64,000 nt of DNA from Omphiscola glabra (lineage: Eukaryota > Mollusca > Gastropoda > Lymnaeidae). The position numbers and the translations under genes were made by a program. The notes under the pieces are model-generated. The model was not told the origin of the DNA and did no database searches. It saw nothing but the letters and a program-made list of their open reading frames with translations. Every line of letters starts with the position of its first letter. Within the stretch, counting starts at the first letter, position 1. Of the stretch, positions 10,704 to 21,465 are shown piece by piece. The stretch lies in the NCBI GenBank assembly GCA_964017045.1, contig OZ024794.1:33263682-33327681 (forward strand), in the 5' to 3' direction.

Positions 10704-11639
10704 ACCCAGTATAACATATGACCCCGGCGTCACCCATTATAACATATGTCCCTTACTTCACCCAGTATAACATATGACCCCTGCGTCACCCAGTATAACA
10801 TATGACCCCTGCGTCACCCAGTATAACATATGACCCTGCTTCACCCAGTATAACATATGTACCATGCTTCACCCAGTATAACATATGTCCCATGCTTCAC
10901 CCAGTATGACATATGTACCATGCTTCACCCAGTATAATATATGTACCATGCTTCACCCAGTATAACATATGACCCCTGCTTCACCCAGTATAACATATGA
11001 CCCCTGCTTCACCCAGTATAACATATGACCCCTGCTTCACCCAGTATAACATATGTTCCCTGCGTCACCCAGTATAACATATGTACCATGCTTCACCCAG
11101 TATAACATGTCCCCTGCTTCACCCATATAACATATGTACCATGCTCCACCCAGTATAACATATGTACCATGCTTCACCCAGTATAACATATGTCCCCTGC
11201 TTCACCCAGTATAACATATGTCCCCTGCTTCACCCAGTATAACATGTGTCCCCTGCTTCACCCAGTATAACATATGTCATCTGCTTCATCCAGTATAACA
11301 TATGACAACTGCGTCACCCAGTATAACATATGTCCCCTGCTTCACCCAGTATAACATATGTCCCCTGCTTCACCCAGTATAACATATGTCATCTGCTTCA
11401 TCCAGTATAACATATGACCACTGCGTCACCCAGTATAACATATGTCCCCTGCTTCACCCAGTATAACATATGTCCCCTGCTTCACCCAGTATAACATATG
11501 TCATCTGCTTCATCCAGTATAACATATGACCCCTGCTTCACCCAGTATAACATATGACCCATGCTTCACCCAGTATAACATATGACCCCTGCTTCACCCA
11601 GTATAACATATGACCCCTGCTTCACCCAGTATAACATAA
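10704..11639. repeat. 28-bp minisatellite, about 34 copies (family A)
   Basis: It is the same family as 1429-1704, with core CACCCAGTATAACATATG. Tail variants are TCCCCTGCTT, ACCCCTGCGT, TACCATGCTT and TCATCTGCTT. A block of TCATCTGCTTCATCC, a CTGCGT unit and two TCCCCTGCTT units repeats near 11276-11510, showing higher-order duplication. Confidence 0.95.
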
Positions 11640-11652
11640 GTTGTCCACGATC
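11640..11652. repeat. 13-bp direct repeat, right flank of 28-bp array
   Basis: GTTGTCCACGATC is identical to 10691-10703. The pair brackets the array like an insertion-site duplication. Confidence 0.85.
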
Positions 11653-11944
11653 CTTTAGCGGCAGCTGTAATCAGGTGTCCGAAACCTAGCTCCTAACATC
11701 TTTGCCCTACAATCCGTGTGTGGAGGTGACATCAAGGGCGAGCGTGTTCCATTAGTTTTTCCTGATTCTCGATTCGACTCGAGTCTTGCCCAATTCCACC
11801 TGGGCCGCCATGTGAAGGACTGCAACACGGATAGGGGAGGGGTCTGACACATAGAAATGTCTCCTTTATTGAGATCACTGTCTCGTCCTTACCTATGCAG
11901 TGGATGGCCAGCAGTGTTTTGTGTGTCTCAGTGCACTCTCTCGT
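11653..11944. other. Unannotated DNA
   Basis: No repeat or gene was recognised. Confidence 0.4.
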
Positions 11945-12114
11945 GAATTCCAATGTGCTCTCTTGCATTCCAATGTGCTCTCGTGCATTCCAATGTGCTC
12001 TTGTGCATCCCAATGTGCCTTTGTGCATCCCAATGTGCTCTTGTGCAATCCAATGTGCTCTTTTGCATACCGATGTGCTCTTGTGCATTTCAATGTGCGT
12101 TTGTGCATCCCCCT
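11945..12114. repeat. 20-bp minisatellite, about 8 copies
   Basis: The unit is CAATGTGCTCTTGTGCATCC with moderate divergence. Overlapping open frames on both strands are read-through. Confidence 0.9.
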
Positions 12115-12129
12115 TTGCAGTTGTCGGAA

Positions 12130-12216
12130 TTTTCATATATGAGTCCATCTTCGGGTTCAGTTTCAGAGTTGTCATCCATAGTTAACGAATCTCATCTACC
12201 CAAGTAGCCGGTGTTC
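12130..12216 (+). mobile_element. SINE-like dispersed repeat fragment, copy 1
   Basis: The segment shares GGTTCAGTTTCAGAG, ATCCATAGTTAACGA and CATCTACCCAAG with diverged counterparts at 31510-31600 (GGTTTGAATTCAGAG and ATCCAAGGTTAACGAG). The GGTTTGAATTC stretch in the second copy resembles a tRNA B box, suggesting a tRNA-derived SINE. It is interrupted downstream by the foldback element at 12222. Confidence 0.4.
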
Positions 12217-12221
12217 TTTTC

Positions 12222-12444
12222 CGTATCCGGAAATCTGTTTCAAAGAATTTTCGTCGATGGAAAATTGATCGACGGAAATTTGATCCAGCGGAAATTTGGT
12301 CGATTCTTTTTTTTTTTAGTTCACACTTACTTTTTGAACGCATTATTTTGTTTTACAATGTACTATAGTGTGTTCAAAAAGAAATTTGACGACAATTTTA
12401 ATGTGTGAACTGGTCAATTTTCCTTTGACAAATTTCCGGTTACC
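12222..12444. mobile_element. Foldback/MULE-like MITE, copy 1
   Basis: The ends carry stacked units of the form CGGAAATTTGATC (left: CGTATCCGGAAAT, GACGGAAATTTGATC, GCGGAAATTTGGTCGA; right: AAATTTCCGGTTACC). The centre is itself inverted around TTTTTGAACGCATTATT / TTCAAAAAGAAATTTGACG. Flanks GTTCTTTTC and GTTATTTTT agree at 7 of 9, consistent with a 9-bp target duplication as in Mutator-like elements. No coding capacity. Confidence 0.65.
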
Positions 12445-12536
12445 GTTATTTTTGCTTGTCCAGGCTGGTGATTGAACTCTAGCCCACAAGCTTGGGATCG
12501 ATTCATTTTAAATCACCCAGCACACATCCTCTTTGC

Positions 12537-14014
12537 AACACACACATTTCAGCCCATACCTTTCAGCCCACACATTTCATCCCAAACCTTTCAGCCCACA
12601 CCTTTCAGCCCACACCTTTCATCCATCACCTTTCAGCTCACACCTTTCATCCCACACCTTTCAGCTCACACCTTTCATCCCACACCTTTTATCCCACACC
12701 TTTCATCCCACACCTTTCATCCCACACCTTTCGGCTCACACCTTTCATCCCACACCTTTCAGGTCACACCTTTCATCCCACACCTTTCAGCTCACACCTT
12801 TCGGCTCACACCTTTCAGCTCACACCTTTCGGCTCACACCTTTTGGCCCACACCTTTCAGCTCACACCTTACAGCTCACACCTTTCAGCTCACACCTTTC
12901 ATCCCACACCTTTCATCCCACATTTCAGCTCACACCTTTCATCCCACACCTTTCATCCCACACCTTTCAGCTCACACCTTTCAGCCCATACCTTTCAGCC
13001 CATACATTTCATCCCACACATTTCATCCCAAACCTTTCAGCCCACACCTTTCATCCCACACCTTTCAGCTCACACCTTTCCTCCCACACCTTTCATCCCA
13101 CACCTTTCAGCTCACACCTTTCACCCCACACCTTTCAGCTCACACTTCTCATCCCACACCTTTCAGGTCACACCTTTCATCCCACACCTTTCATCCCACA
13201 CCTTTCAGCTCACACCTTTCATCCCACACCTTTTATCCCACACCTTTCATCCTACACCTTTCAGCTCACACCTTTCATCCCACACCTTTCAGCTCACACC
13301 TTTCATCCCACACCTTTGATCCCACACCTTTGATCCCACACCTTTTATCCCACACCTTTCATCCTACACCTTTCAGCTCACACCTTTCAGCTCACAACTT
13401 TCATCCCACACCTTTCATCCCACACCTTTCATCCCACACCTTTAGGCTCACACCTTTTGGCCCACACCTTTCAGCTCACACCTTTCATCCCACACCGTTC
13501 ATCCCACACCTTTCATCCCACACCTTTCAGCTCACACCTTTCATCCCACACCTTTCAGCCCACACCTTTCATCCCACACCTTTCAGGTCACACCTTTCAT
13601 CCCACACATTTCATCCCACACCTTTCATCCCACAATTTTCGGTTCACACCTTTTGGGCCACACCTTTCAGCTCACACCTTTCAGCTCACACCTTTCATCC
13701 CACACCTTTCAGCTCACACCTTTCATCCCACACCTTTCATCCCACACCTTTCATCCCACACCTTTCATCCCACACCTTTCATCCCACACCTTTCGGCTCA
13801 CACCTTTTGGGCCACACCTTTCAGCTCACACCTTTCAGCTCACACCTTTCATCCCACACCTTTCAGCTCACACCTTTCATCCCACACCTTTCAGCTCACA
13901 CCTTTCATCCCACACCTTTTATCCCACACCTTTCAGCCCACACCTTTCATCCCACACCTTTCATCCCACACCTTTCATCCCACACCTTTCAGCACATACA
14001 TTTCAGCTGAAACC
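12537..14014. repeat. 14-bp minisatellite, about 105 copies
   Basis: The unit is CACACCTTTCATCC with CAGCT, CAGCC, CGGCT and CAGGT variants. No unit contains a stop codon and 14 is not a multiple of 3, so all three plus-strand frames stay open and spell the same HTFHPTPFIPHLSS-type peptide, including one 512-codon frame. This is read-through, not a gene. Confidence 0.95.
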
Positions 14015-15344
14015 TTAAGTCCGCGACACAAAACTCTTTCCCCAACGACTAAAACACATTACTAACCTTCCTTGCCCTATGCCCCCCCCCCCCAACCTGC
14101 GCACCTGAACATGTTTAATGCACCCCCCCCCCCCAAACACACACAGACACACACTATTAGTGGAAGAGCTGAAATAAAAGAAAAAGGTTCTCATGCTGCC
14201 GTCAGCAAGATTCACATTTTGGTGACAATATATCGACTTAAATGCTACATTTGATGTTAATTTAACATTTTGTTGATAGAGGCATGTAACTAATTTACCT
14301 CTTGGTTTAAATGTTTAAATAGAGGTGTCATCTCTCTATAATGTATTGCCATGCAAATTCAATAGTATTGACTTGCATTTTTGAAAGATGATATGGTGTT
14401 ATGATTTTTTCAATTTCGTCGCCCGATTAGAATTAGGGTCTTTTAGATTGAGCTTTGGGGGATAAGATAAATGGATTAGATTTGTAGTGCAATAAATGAC
14501 AATCAATTACAGCGAAACGTAATATCGAATTCTTTTCTCAGAGACGAAATGTTCACCAGAAACGTTCACCCCCCCCCCCCCTTTTTTTTTACGCCATGGG
14601 AAATACGGCTGTACACAATGTTCCCCCCTCCCCCTGTCGTAAACACATATTTCCGTTCACCACCACAAAACATTTCATCTCTGACTTCCCCTCTTGTCAC
14701 AATTTGTTAAAAGATAAGGATTTATTACAACAAACATTTAATCACTCATTCTCTCCACCCCCCCCCCCCCCCTTCCTCCCTTCCCTTCGTTGACCTACAT
14801 CGACTCCACCTGGATTGTTTTTTTGGTCGTTATGCCACATTCTGTGATGACATCGCACAGTAACGCATCACGTCCGACCCCCGAGACACATTCACGACCT
14901 CGTCGTCATACCGACGCGCCGCGCTGGAAGACAAAGAGCAGTAACTCGTCCTTAATTGTCGGTTACCGCCGCCGGTTGAATCGGTGCGAGCTTTCTTCAC
15001 TCTTACATAGGACATGACATGTGAAGTAACTGTAAAGTGCATTCGCGATAAAAATGGGAAGTAACTAGGGATACGGACCGACACGGCGACAGGGTCGGAA
15101 CCAGGATGAAACTGGCATTAATGACTGGCGGGCACACGATATAAACTGGCGGGCACCATCTTACTTAAAATTCTTGAGTTGTTCCTTCTACCACGTAAAA
15201 GGGAAAAATGTGTTTCAAGAGACATTCATTACAAGCAATTATTAGATGAGCATATTGTTTTTAAAATGATTAACTCCACTATCTCAACTCCATCACTCCA
15301 TGTATTAGTCGATGCAAGATTTTGAAGTTTTTAAAAAATGTAGA
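14015..15344. other. Unannotated DNA with C runs
   Basis: C runs occur near 14083-14093, 14123-14134, 14570-14580 and 14758-14773. The segment 14790-15100 has balanced composition and overlapping open frames on both strands (75 and 84 codons) without a recognisable domain. Confidence 0.45.
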
Positions 15345-15515
15345 TTTTTGACGTCACAAAGTAAATGCAACATTTGACGTTACATTGTAAATGAAGCGTT
15401 TGACGTCACATTGTAAATAAAGCGCTTGATGTCACATTGTAAATGCAACTTCTGACGTCACTTTGTACATACAAAATTTGACTTCACATAGTGATTACAA
15501 CGTGTGACGTCTGAT
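15345..15515. repeat. 26-bp repeat array carrying CRE palindromes
   Basis: About seven diverged units of the type TGACGTCACATTGTAAATG occur. The palindrome TGACGTCA, the consensus cAMP response element, is intact at 15349-15356, 15401-15408 and 15453-15460, exactly two units (52 bp) apart. The other units carry one-base variants. Regulatory function is an inference. Confidence 0.8.
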
Positions 15516-16080
15516 TGTTAAGGTGAGAATTAAATTTGCGCCTTTTTATAGTTGAAGTGTATAGTGGATGTAACTGCACGCTGCCATTACGTATTGGTTT
15601 TGCCGCAAAAATATGCATTCCGCGCACAGCAATATTTGTTTCATGGCCTCATGTTTTGCTCGTTGCTTGAATGACCCCTGCTTTTCATACGTCATCTTGT
15701 CAGCCAACCTTTTTTTTAATGGAATCTTCGATGGAATATTTTGAATTTACGGGCTCAACCGTACATGTTCCACGTGGACAGAGATTGTAGATGCTAGCTT
15801 GCGGTCGTGAGATTGGGGATATCATCGCTGGAGATTATCGCGACAGTTCGAGCGATACAAACGTATGCAACAATTGAATAAAGCATCGGATCTTGTCTCG
15901 CGAGGGATTCCTCGCCGTGCCGTTTTAGTGGCTCCGGGAAAAATCTTTTATTCATCACTTTGTCACGATAGGAAGTTTTGTTCATATCCGCTGAGTGCTG
16001 CGAGATACATTACCTGGTACAATAACGCTAAGTCTCTCGAAGGAATGCGCGCGAGTCTTAAACTAATCACACGGACACAT
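15516..16080. other. Unannotated DNA
   Basis: Open frames of 63-91 codons near 15794-16140 overlap on both strands and end in the GA repeat. I see no protein family signature. Confidence 0.4.
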
Positions 16081-16084
16081 ACAC

Positions 16085-16118
<34 letters not shown>

Positions 16119-16367
16119 GGAGATAAAGATAGCGAATTAGAGAGAAAAATGAGAGAGATATGCAGGGAGAAACAGATGAAGAGAGATATGAGAGGTAACG
16201 AAATATATAGAAGATAAAGAGAGAGATGTACAGTCAGAAATGAGAAAGCGAGAGAAAGAGTGATAGACAGTGAGAAAGAGAGAGAGATAGTGAGAAAGAG
16301 TGAGAGAGAAAGATAGATATATATATACAGTGATAGACCGAGAAAAAGATAGGGAGAGAGAAAAAGG

Positions 16368-16404
<37 letters not shown>

Positions 16405-16437
16405 TCATTGAGTAAAAGAGAGAGAGAGAGAGAATTT
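16081..16437. repeat. (GA)n-rich low-complexity tract
   Basis: Purine-rich (GA)n is interspersed with GATA and AAAG interruptions. The minus strand reads as SLSLS peptide, an artefact. Confidence 0.9.
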
Positions 16438-16689
16438 TGATTAACTAATGAATAAAAACCGCTCTTTTATCGGCACTGCGCAAGATACACCGGGTTTGGG
16501 GGGTGGGGGGAGGAGGGTGTATATTGGATAGCCCAGTCTCTTAAAAATACGCCGTGTAAAGAGCAGACTGGTTATAAGCGAACGGATTTTAAAATGTCAC
16601 CGTTTCATTTAATTTTTGCGCACCCAGAAGATGTCTGTGGATTTTAATGTGTTTGTACACGCCAAAATGTACTTAGTGTTTACTTTTGT

Positions 16690-17004
16690 AATATTTCTTG
16701 TGCATTTTATACTATTTCGTGCACACTTTATACTACTTCTTGCACACTTTATACTATTTCTTGCACACTTTATACTAATTCTTGTACACTTTATACTATT
16801 TCTTCCACACTTTATACTAATTCTTGTACGCCGTACAAATTCTTGCACACCGCACGCCGTACTAATTCTTGTACGCTTTTTACCATTTCTAGTACACTTT
16901 ATACTATTTCATGTACACTTTATACTATTTTTTTTTACACTTTATACTAAATCTTGTACACCGTTCTAATTCTTGTACACCATACCAATTCTTGTACACT
17001 TTGT
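16690..17004. repeat. 21-bp minisatellite, about 14 copies
   Basis: The unit is near CTTGCACACTTTATACTATT plus T, with shortened units near 16825-16880. The 79- and 117-codon frames are read-through. Confidence 0.9.
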
Positions 17005-17663
17005 TCACAAATGACATAATATCAACCAAACAAAAAAGGTATCATTTCATAGGTCACCAATAAAGTAATATCAGCCGCATCACAAAGTAAAGTCACTTCA
17101 TGTCACCAATCACCGGATATTCCCATCACACATTTACCATTCAGTCCTCCTATCGATTTCGAGAGGCAGACGACTTATGGCGGCCACATTGTTTACGGCT
17201 TGTACCGTGGCAACGTTTGAAGGCCATTTTCTCGTCTGCTACAACCGAAACAGCTGTCTAGGGAATACGGTGTGTGAGGATGTATCTGTGCGTCTCTGTG
17301 CGTGTCTCTGTGCGTGTGTCTATGTAATGTATTAGGACGTGAAGTGGGGAGGGCAGGGTTGGTTGAATTCACCAGTCCTGTCGAAGTCCTCTTTCAAGTC
17401 ATTAAATATTTAACTTCCCTTTTCCTCCTTCGTCCTCCCCCCACCCCGTCTCCCAACCGTGGCTATTCCTGATGACTGCATTGTGAGCTCCAGGCTACGG
17501 GCAAGATTTCTTGGGCAATTTTTTCGTTTCTACCTCAGCATAATACGCGGAGCAATCGCGCCTGGAAGGGTCAAGGGAAGTAACCCTTATTGGAAGTCAT
17601 TGACAGCCTGGTCGCCGAGAAAATGAATCTGCTCCCAATTATGTATTTCATACATATTGAAAA
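17005..17663. other. Unannotated DNA
   Basis: It is mixed composition with a short GTGT-rich patch near 17285-17320. No exon with splice signals was recognised. Confidence 0.45.
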
Positions 17664-18004
17664 GGTTGGTGGACAAAGTTATAGGACAAATTTGAGGACA
17701 AGGTTAGAGGATAATGTGGAGGACAATGTTTGAGGACAAGGTGGAGGATAAGGTGAAGGACAATGTTTGAGGACAAGGTGGAGGGCAACGTGAAGGACAA
17801 GGTGGACGACAAGGTGTAGCCTGGTGTAGGACAAGGTGGGGGAAAAGGTGGAGGATAAGGTTGAAGACAAGTGGAGGGTGGAGGACAAGGTTGAACACAA
17901 GGTTGGAGGACAAGGTTTGAGGACAAGGTGAAGGACAAGGTGGAGGACAAGGTGGAGGACAAGGTGGAGGACATGGTGAAGGACATGGTGGAGGACAAGG
18001 TTTT
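17664..18004. repeat. 12-bp minisatellite, about 28 copies
   Basis: The unit is GGAGGACAAGGT with AAGGACAATGTTTGA variants. The minus strand gives LSSTLSSTL-type frames up to 198 codons, which are artefacts. Confidence 0.9.
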
Positions 18005-18129
18005 TGTGGGAAATAAAATGGTTGCGTCTTGCAGATGATGAGAGTGGGGTGTGTGTGTCACTTTTGTTGATGTGAAATTCGGCGAGGTGTTGGTGGTGCT
18101 GAGACGTCGCTGGCAAGCTGCAACAGCCA

Positions 18130-18345
18130 CATGATAAATGTAGACCTGCGTTCAAGCTGTGTGAAGGAAATATGAGAACAATGTATGCGGAAACTTGCAT
18201 CGAGAGACAAGACAATAAGATAATAATGTTTCGGCCAAGAGCCTCCCTCAGCAGGCAGGACAAATGAAAATACAAGAAATGGAAACTATGTGAAACCGTA
18301 ACTGGTGCCTTTGTTATTGCCGGAAGTTGGATTTTCCAATTCCAA
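18130..18345 (-). mobile_element. Penelope-like fragment with hammerhead-type motif, copy 1
   Basis: On the minus strand, 18254-18228 reads CTGCTGAG, then a GGC...GCC stem, then GAAAC. This is the type I hammerhead core (CTGATGA - stem II - GAAA) with one substitution in the first box. The surrounding 200 bp align with 34051-34260. Hammerheads in animals are commonly carried by Penelope-like elements, which suggests the origin. The substitution probably abolishes cleavage. Confidence 0.45.
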
Positions 18346-19546
18346 GATTGACTTGAAGTAAAAGAATGTAAGTATTATTACTGTGAAAAATATGATCTTA
18401 CCAAAAAAAACATTTTGGAGACATGTAAAATAAAAGGAATGGAGATTTTTTTTAACAATTTATTTTAATTTCTTGGCGTATTTTCATTCGTCCGGTCTAC
18501 AGAGGAAGGCTCTTAGCCGAAACGGGTAAATTCAGACAATTGATGCCATGACATATCACACGGCTGTCATTTTGGTTGCCACGAACTTGAACTTTTAAAA
18601 TTCACTGTCACTCAATGTCACAGGGTGACTGTTACTGGGGGCGGGGGTACAGGAGAGAGAGTTCCATTGTTAGGGTAACGTATATGTCACGAATGACTGG
18701 GGCGGGGTACAGGACAGAGCTCCATGTTAAGGTATCTTATAGGATGGACTTAAATTGATGTAGTTTTGGGTAGGCATTGATAGTTTGGGGTTAACGACGG
18801 AAATTCCTAATTGACTGGAAATGATAGGGGTCAGGAATGTGTTGATAGAGAGCATTCTTGGACCACCTAAGACGTTTGGGTAGGAACGAGGGTGTATAAG
18901 TAGGGACACCTACTTACCTAGACTTACCTTGTACCAGCTTTGCCACACTATCCACATAGAGAGGTAAGTGTACGTAAGGTGTGTGTATGGAGGAGCTTTA
19001 TGGTAGTTCGTGTGACTGATAGTTACGTTATGTAGAGGTTTAGTATTTTGGAAGTCTACGGTAAGTAGTTAGACAGGGCTTAGCATATATCACTTGGTGT
19101 AGGTGATATATTCGTATATTTCAGGAATAGCCACCTTTCGGTGTCGTTGACTAATCATCACAAACTCGTGACGGTGTGCGTGTGCAGATTCCAGTACAGA
19201 GAGACAACGAGAGACGCTAACAATCACGACCATAGGACAGATTCACGCTGTAGAGGGGCGACAGTCTTGCAAGACTCCACTTCGTCGAATGGTAGCGTCT
19301 CGCTTGAATGATTCAGAGTTGCTTAATGTTGAGAATCACTATTAATCTTCATAATGTCATTTGAGTAATTATATATGTACGACAATCATCCTATCACTTC
19401 ACAGTGTATTTTCTCATAGCGCATGCTATTATTTCATTGTATATCAAATATTTCTTTGTTTAGTATATTTAAATAATTTAAGTTAATTTTTTTCTTTTTA
19501 AGTTAAATTGAAGACTTCCTTTGTTTATTGCATAGCTATTGTGTTT
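18346..19546. other. Unannotated AT-rich DNA with short imperfect duplications
   Basis: Two copies of a segment of about 70 bp with GACTG...GGGGTACAGGA...CCAT lie near 18625-18735. The remainder is AT-rich with no supported gene. The hammerhead-like motif at 18497-18523 is listed separately. Confidence 0.45.
18497..18523 (+). ncRNA. Degenerate hammerhead ribozyme-like motif
   Basis: The plus strand reads CTACAGAG, a GGC...GCC stem, then GAAAC. The second conserved box is intact, but the first departs from CTGATGA at several positions. It is likely a relic of the same element class as 18228-18254, in the opposite orientation. Activity is not expected. Confidence 0.3.
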
Positions 19547-19601
19547 CCTTGGGCACATCAAAACAAGGTGGTGTCTTGGGCACATCAAAACAAGGTGGTG
19601 T
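19547..19601. repeat. Two-copy 27-bp tandem repeat
   Basis: CTTGGGCACATCAAAACAAG followed by GTGGTGT occurs twice in tandem. Confidence 0.85.
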
Positions 19602-19659
19602 CAGAGGTGTTGTAGGATTTAGACCAAGGGTCACTTGGCACAAGGGAGCTCGTGACACT

Positions 19660-19812
19660 AAACCTAACCTGAACCCTAAATGTATCCCTAAACCTAACCT
19701 GAACCCTAAATGTATCCCTAAACCTAACCTGAACCCTAAATGCGTCCCTGAACATAACCTGAACCCTAAATGTATCCCTAAACCTAACCTGAACCCTAAA
19801 TGTATCCCTAAA
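19660..19812. repeat. 30-bp minisatellite, 5 copies
   Basis: The unit contains CCTAACCTGAACCCTAAATG and then TATCCCTAAA. It reads in frame as a 10-residue repeat (NLNPKCIPKP). CCCTAA occurs in each unit, but this is not a telomeric array. Confidence 0.9.
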
Positions 19813-20020
19813 GGTTCAAATAGTCTGAATTAGCCCCGAAACGTTCATATCTTATTGTGCTGTCAAGTACCTTGTTCATTGATTTCAATAGCCACATACA
19901 AGCACAATGAACACATACCACGAACGTAGTGTTTTGTGTGTTTGTGAGGCAATGTTCACAAAAAGATGGGACTCAGCTTGGTCCGAGACAAGACAGATCC
20001 CACCTACGATAGCAGGGAAT

Positions 20021-20220
20021 CAGATGCGTAGCTAAGAGGTGGCCTGGAGGGGGGAACAGATGTCCCTGGACGCTAGACTAGTTAGTTGCGCCAAAATGTG
20101 CTTTGATGTTATTTTATTGATGAAAATAATGGATTTTAGAGTTGTAAAAAAAAAGAAAGGGAGGCTCTTCATAATGAATCTTGTCCCTGGGGGCGCCAAA
20201 CACTCTAGCTACGGTCTTAG
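20021..20220. mobile_element. hAT-like MITE (GCGTAGCTA family), copy 1
   Basis: The left end CAGATGCGTAGCTAAG and degraded right end CTCTAGCTACGGTCTTAG match copy 2 at 56560-56756 throughout, including the internal block ATTTTATTGATGAAAATAAT. Flanks CAGGGAAT and CCGGGAAC agree at 6 of 8. It lies 56 bp from the splice donor of the Ig exon. Confidence 0.7.
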
Positions 20221-20276
20221 CCGGGAACACCTGAAAAACCCGACGTTGACAATGATTTGACGGACCGTTCACTCAC

Positions 20277-20431
20277 CTGTCGCTCTCCTAGGTTATGAAC
20301 CGAGCACGGCAGAACCGCCATACTCTCCGGGGCCGCTGTGACGATGTTCTCCTGCCACACGAACACAGAGCTGACCGCGTCCAGTTGGGGGGCGTTGCTG
20401 TTCTTGGAAGGAGAACTGTGCTTGGACAAAT
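20277..20431 (-). CDS. Internal exon of an Ig-domain cell-surface protein, DPR/zig-8-like
   Basis: On the minus strand a pyrimidine-rich acceptor (TTTCCTCTCAG) precedes the exon and a strong donor (CAG then GTGAGTG) follows it. The exon is 155 bp. Only one frame is open: it starts with two bases of a split codon and ends on a complete codon (phase 1 in, phase 0 out), giving 51 residues. Residues about 24-51 read VWQENIVTAAPES, then MAVLPCSVHNLGERQ. This fits the B-strand cysteine and NLG turn of the first V-type Ig domain in DPR-class neuronal recognition proteins, where VSWIR usually follows in the next exon. The first 20 residues are Ser/Asn-rich linker. The donor lies 56 bp from a hAT-like MITE. 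No other exon was found, so the protein is incomplete here. Other Ig-superfamily members (IgLON/lachesin type) are possible. Confidence 0.7.
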
Positions 20432-20696
20432 CTGAGAGGAAAGCAATCAAAATATATAGATTTTAATTTTGCTATTTCTTTTCTGTGGTCCATGACATTT
20501 TTTTAACAGTCATTAAAAAAAAATATCCTTCACGTTTTGTTGGAGTAATTTCGCAGCTTTTAAAGATTGTTCCGTAATTCTATAATTGAGTTGAAATGTT
20601 AAAAAAATACACCAAAAAAAATCTTTATATTGCAGAAGGCACTGTGACCCATAACACATGGTGCAATTTTAAAGAAAAAATGTCACTGTCTTAGAG
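20432..20696. other. Intron sequence upstream of the Ig exon
   Basis: It is AT-rich. The polypyrimidine tract and acceptor of the minus-strand exon lie at its left end (about 20432-20445). Nothing else was recognised. Confidence 0.5.
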
Positions 20697-20867
20697 CATC
20701 GGTTCTTAACCTGTGGGTCGCGACCCCATTGAGGGTCGAACGACCCTTTCACGGGGGTCGCCTAAGACCATCGAATAACACATATACTCTACAGTAATGA
20801 CGTAGCAACGAAAATAGTTTTTGTTTTTGGGGGGTCGCCACAACACGAGGAACTAAATTAAAGGGTC
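20697..20867 (+). mobile_element. SPIN-family hAT element, copy 2 (3'-truncated)
   Basis: The start CATCGGTTCTTAACCTGTGG is followed by GTCGCGACCCC, GTCGAACGACCCTTTCAC and GTCGCCTAAGACCATCG. The internal GGGTCGCCACAACACGAGGA block is present. The right terminal 30 bp are lost or scrambled. Confidence 0.85.
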
Positions 20868-21465
20868 TCAGAGAGTATCGCCATAAACATACATTTTTAC
20901 CCCTCCCTCCCCAATCCTCCCCCCCCCCCCCAAGCACACCCCAACAAAAATCCCATTTTGCAAGTGAATCCCTTGTATGATCCACGAACCAAAAAAAAGG
21001 GCATGCAGTGAACAGACGCACACTAAGGTGCATTAACTCTTCCTGTCTCACATGCATAATTTCTAAGATGCGCCCGTATTATTTCCCTTGCGGGTACTCT
21101 CGACCCAGCGGCGCGTAAAACGTTAGACATTAACCAGCACAAGTAAATGTATGTGCTACTCATTTAATGACGTCACGCATGATGTCCATCCCACGTACTG
21201 GGGGGCAACAAACACTTAGAAAATGTGGGGATATTTCAGCACAGGTTTTTAATAAATTTATTGGGGTTATGCAAAACAGTAGCGAAAGGAAATGGGCGAA
21301 ACAAAATAGAAAACCTGAAAAAAAAAGGGACGCAACAAAACAACGAACGTGTCGGCAAGAAGCCTTCGGCGAGCAAACAACAGTACACAATTATTGCAAT
21401 TCAATGCTGGCGATAAATTTAACCGTGGCCATTTCATCCGGTATGTTTTGTAGTAAGTACTAGGG
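20868..21465. other. Unannotated DNA between two SPIN copies
   Basis: A C run lies at about 20920-20931. Open frames near 21160-21463 overlap on both strands and have no recognisable domain. Confidence 0.4.

Noticed and set aside
12472..14010. 512-codon plus-strand open frame
   Set aside because: It is read-through of the 14-bp array; the other two frames are equally open and spell the same peptide.
14790..15084. Overlapping frames in a balanced-composition segment as possible exons
   Set aside because: No splice sites framing a conserved motif, and no domain recognised on either strand.
19660..19812. Telomere-like CCCTAA motifs
   Set aside because: The motif occurs once or twice per 30-bp unit and is not a TTAGGG-type tandem array.
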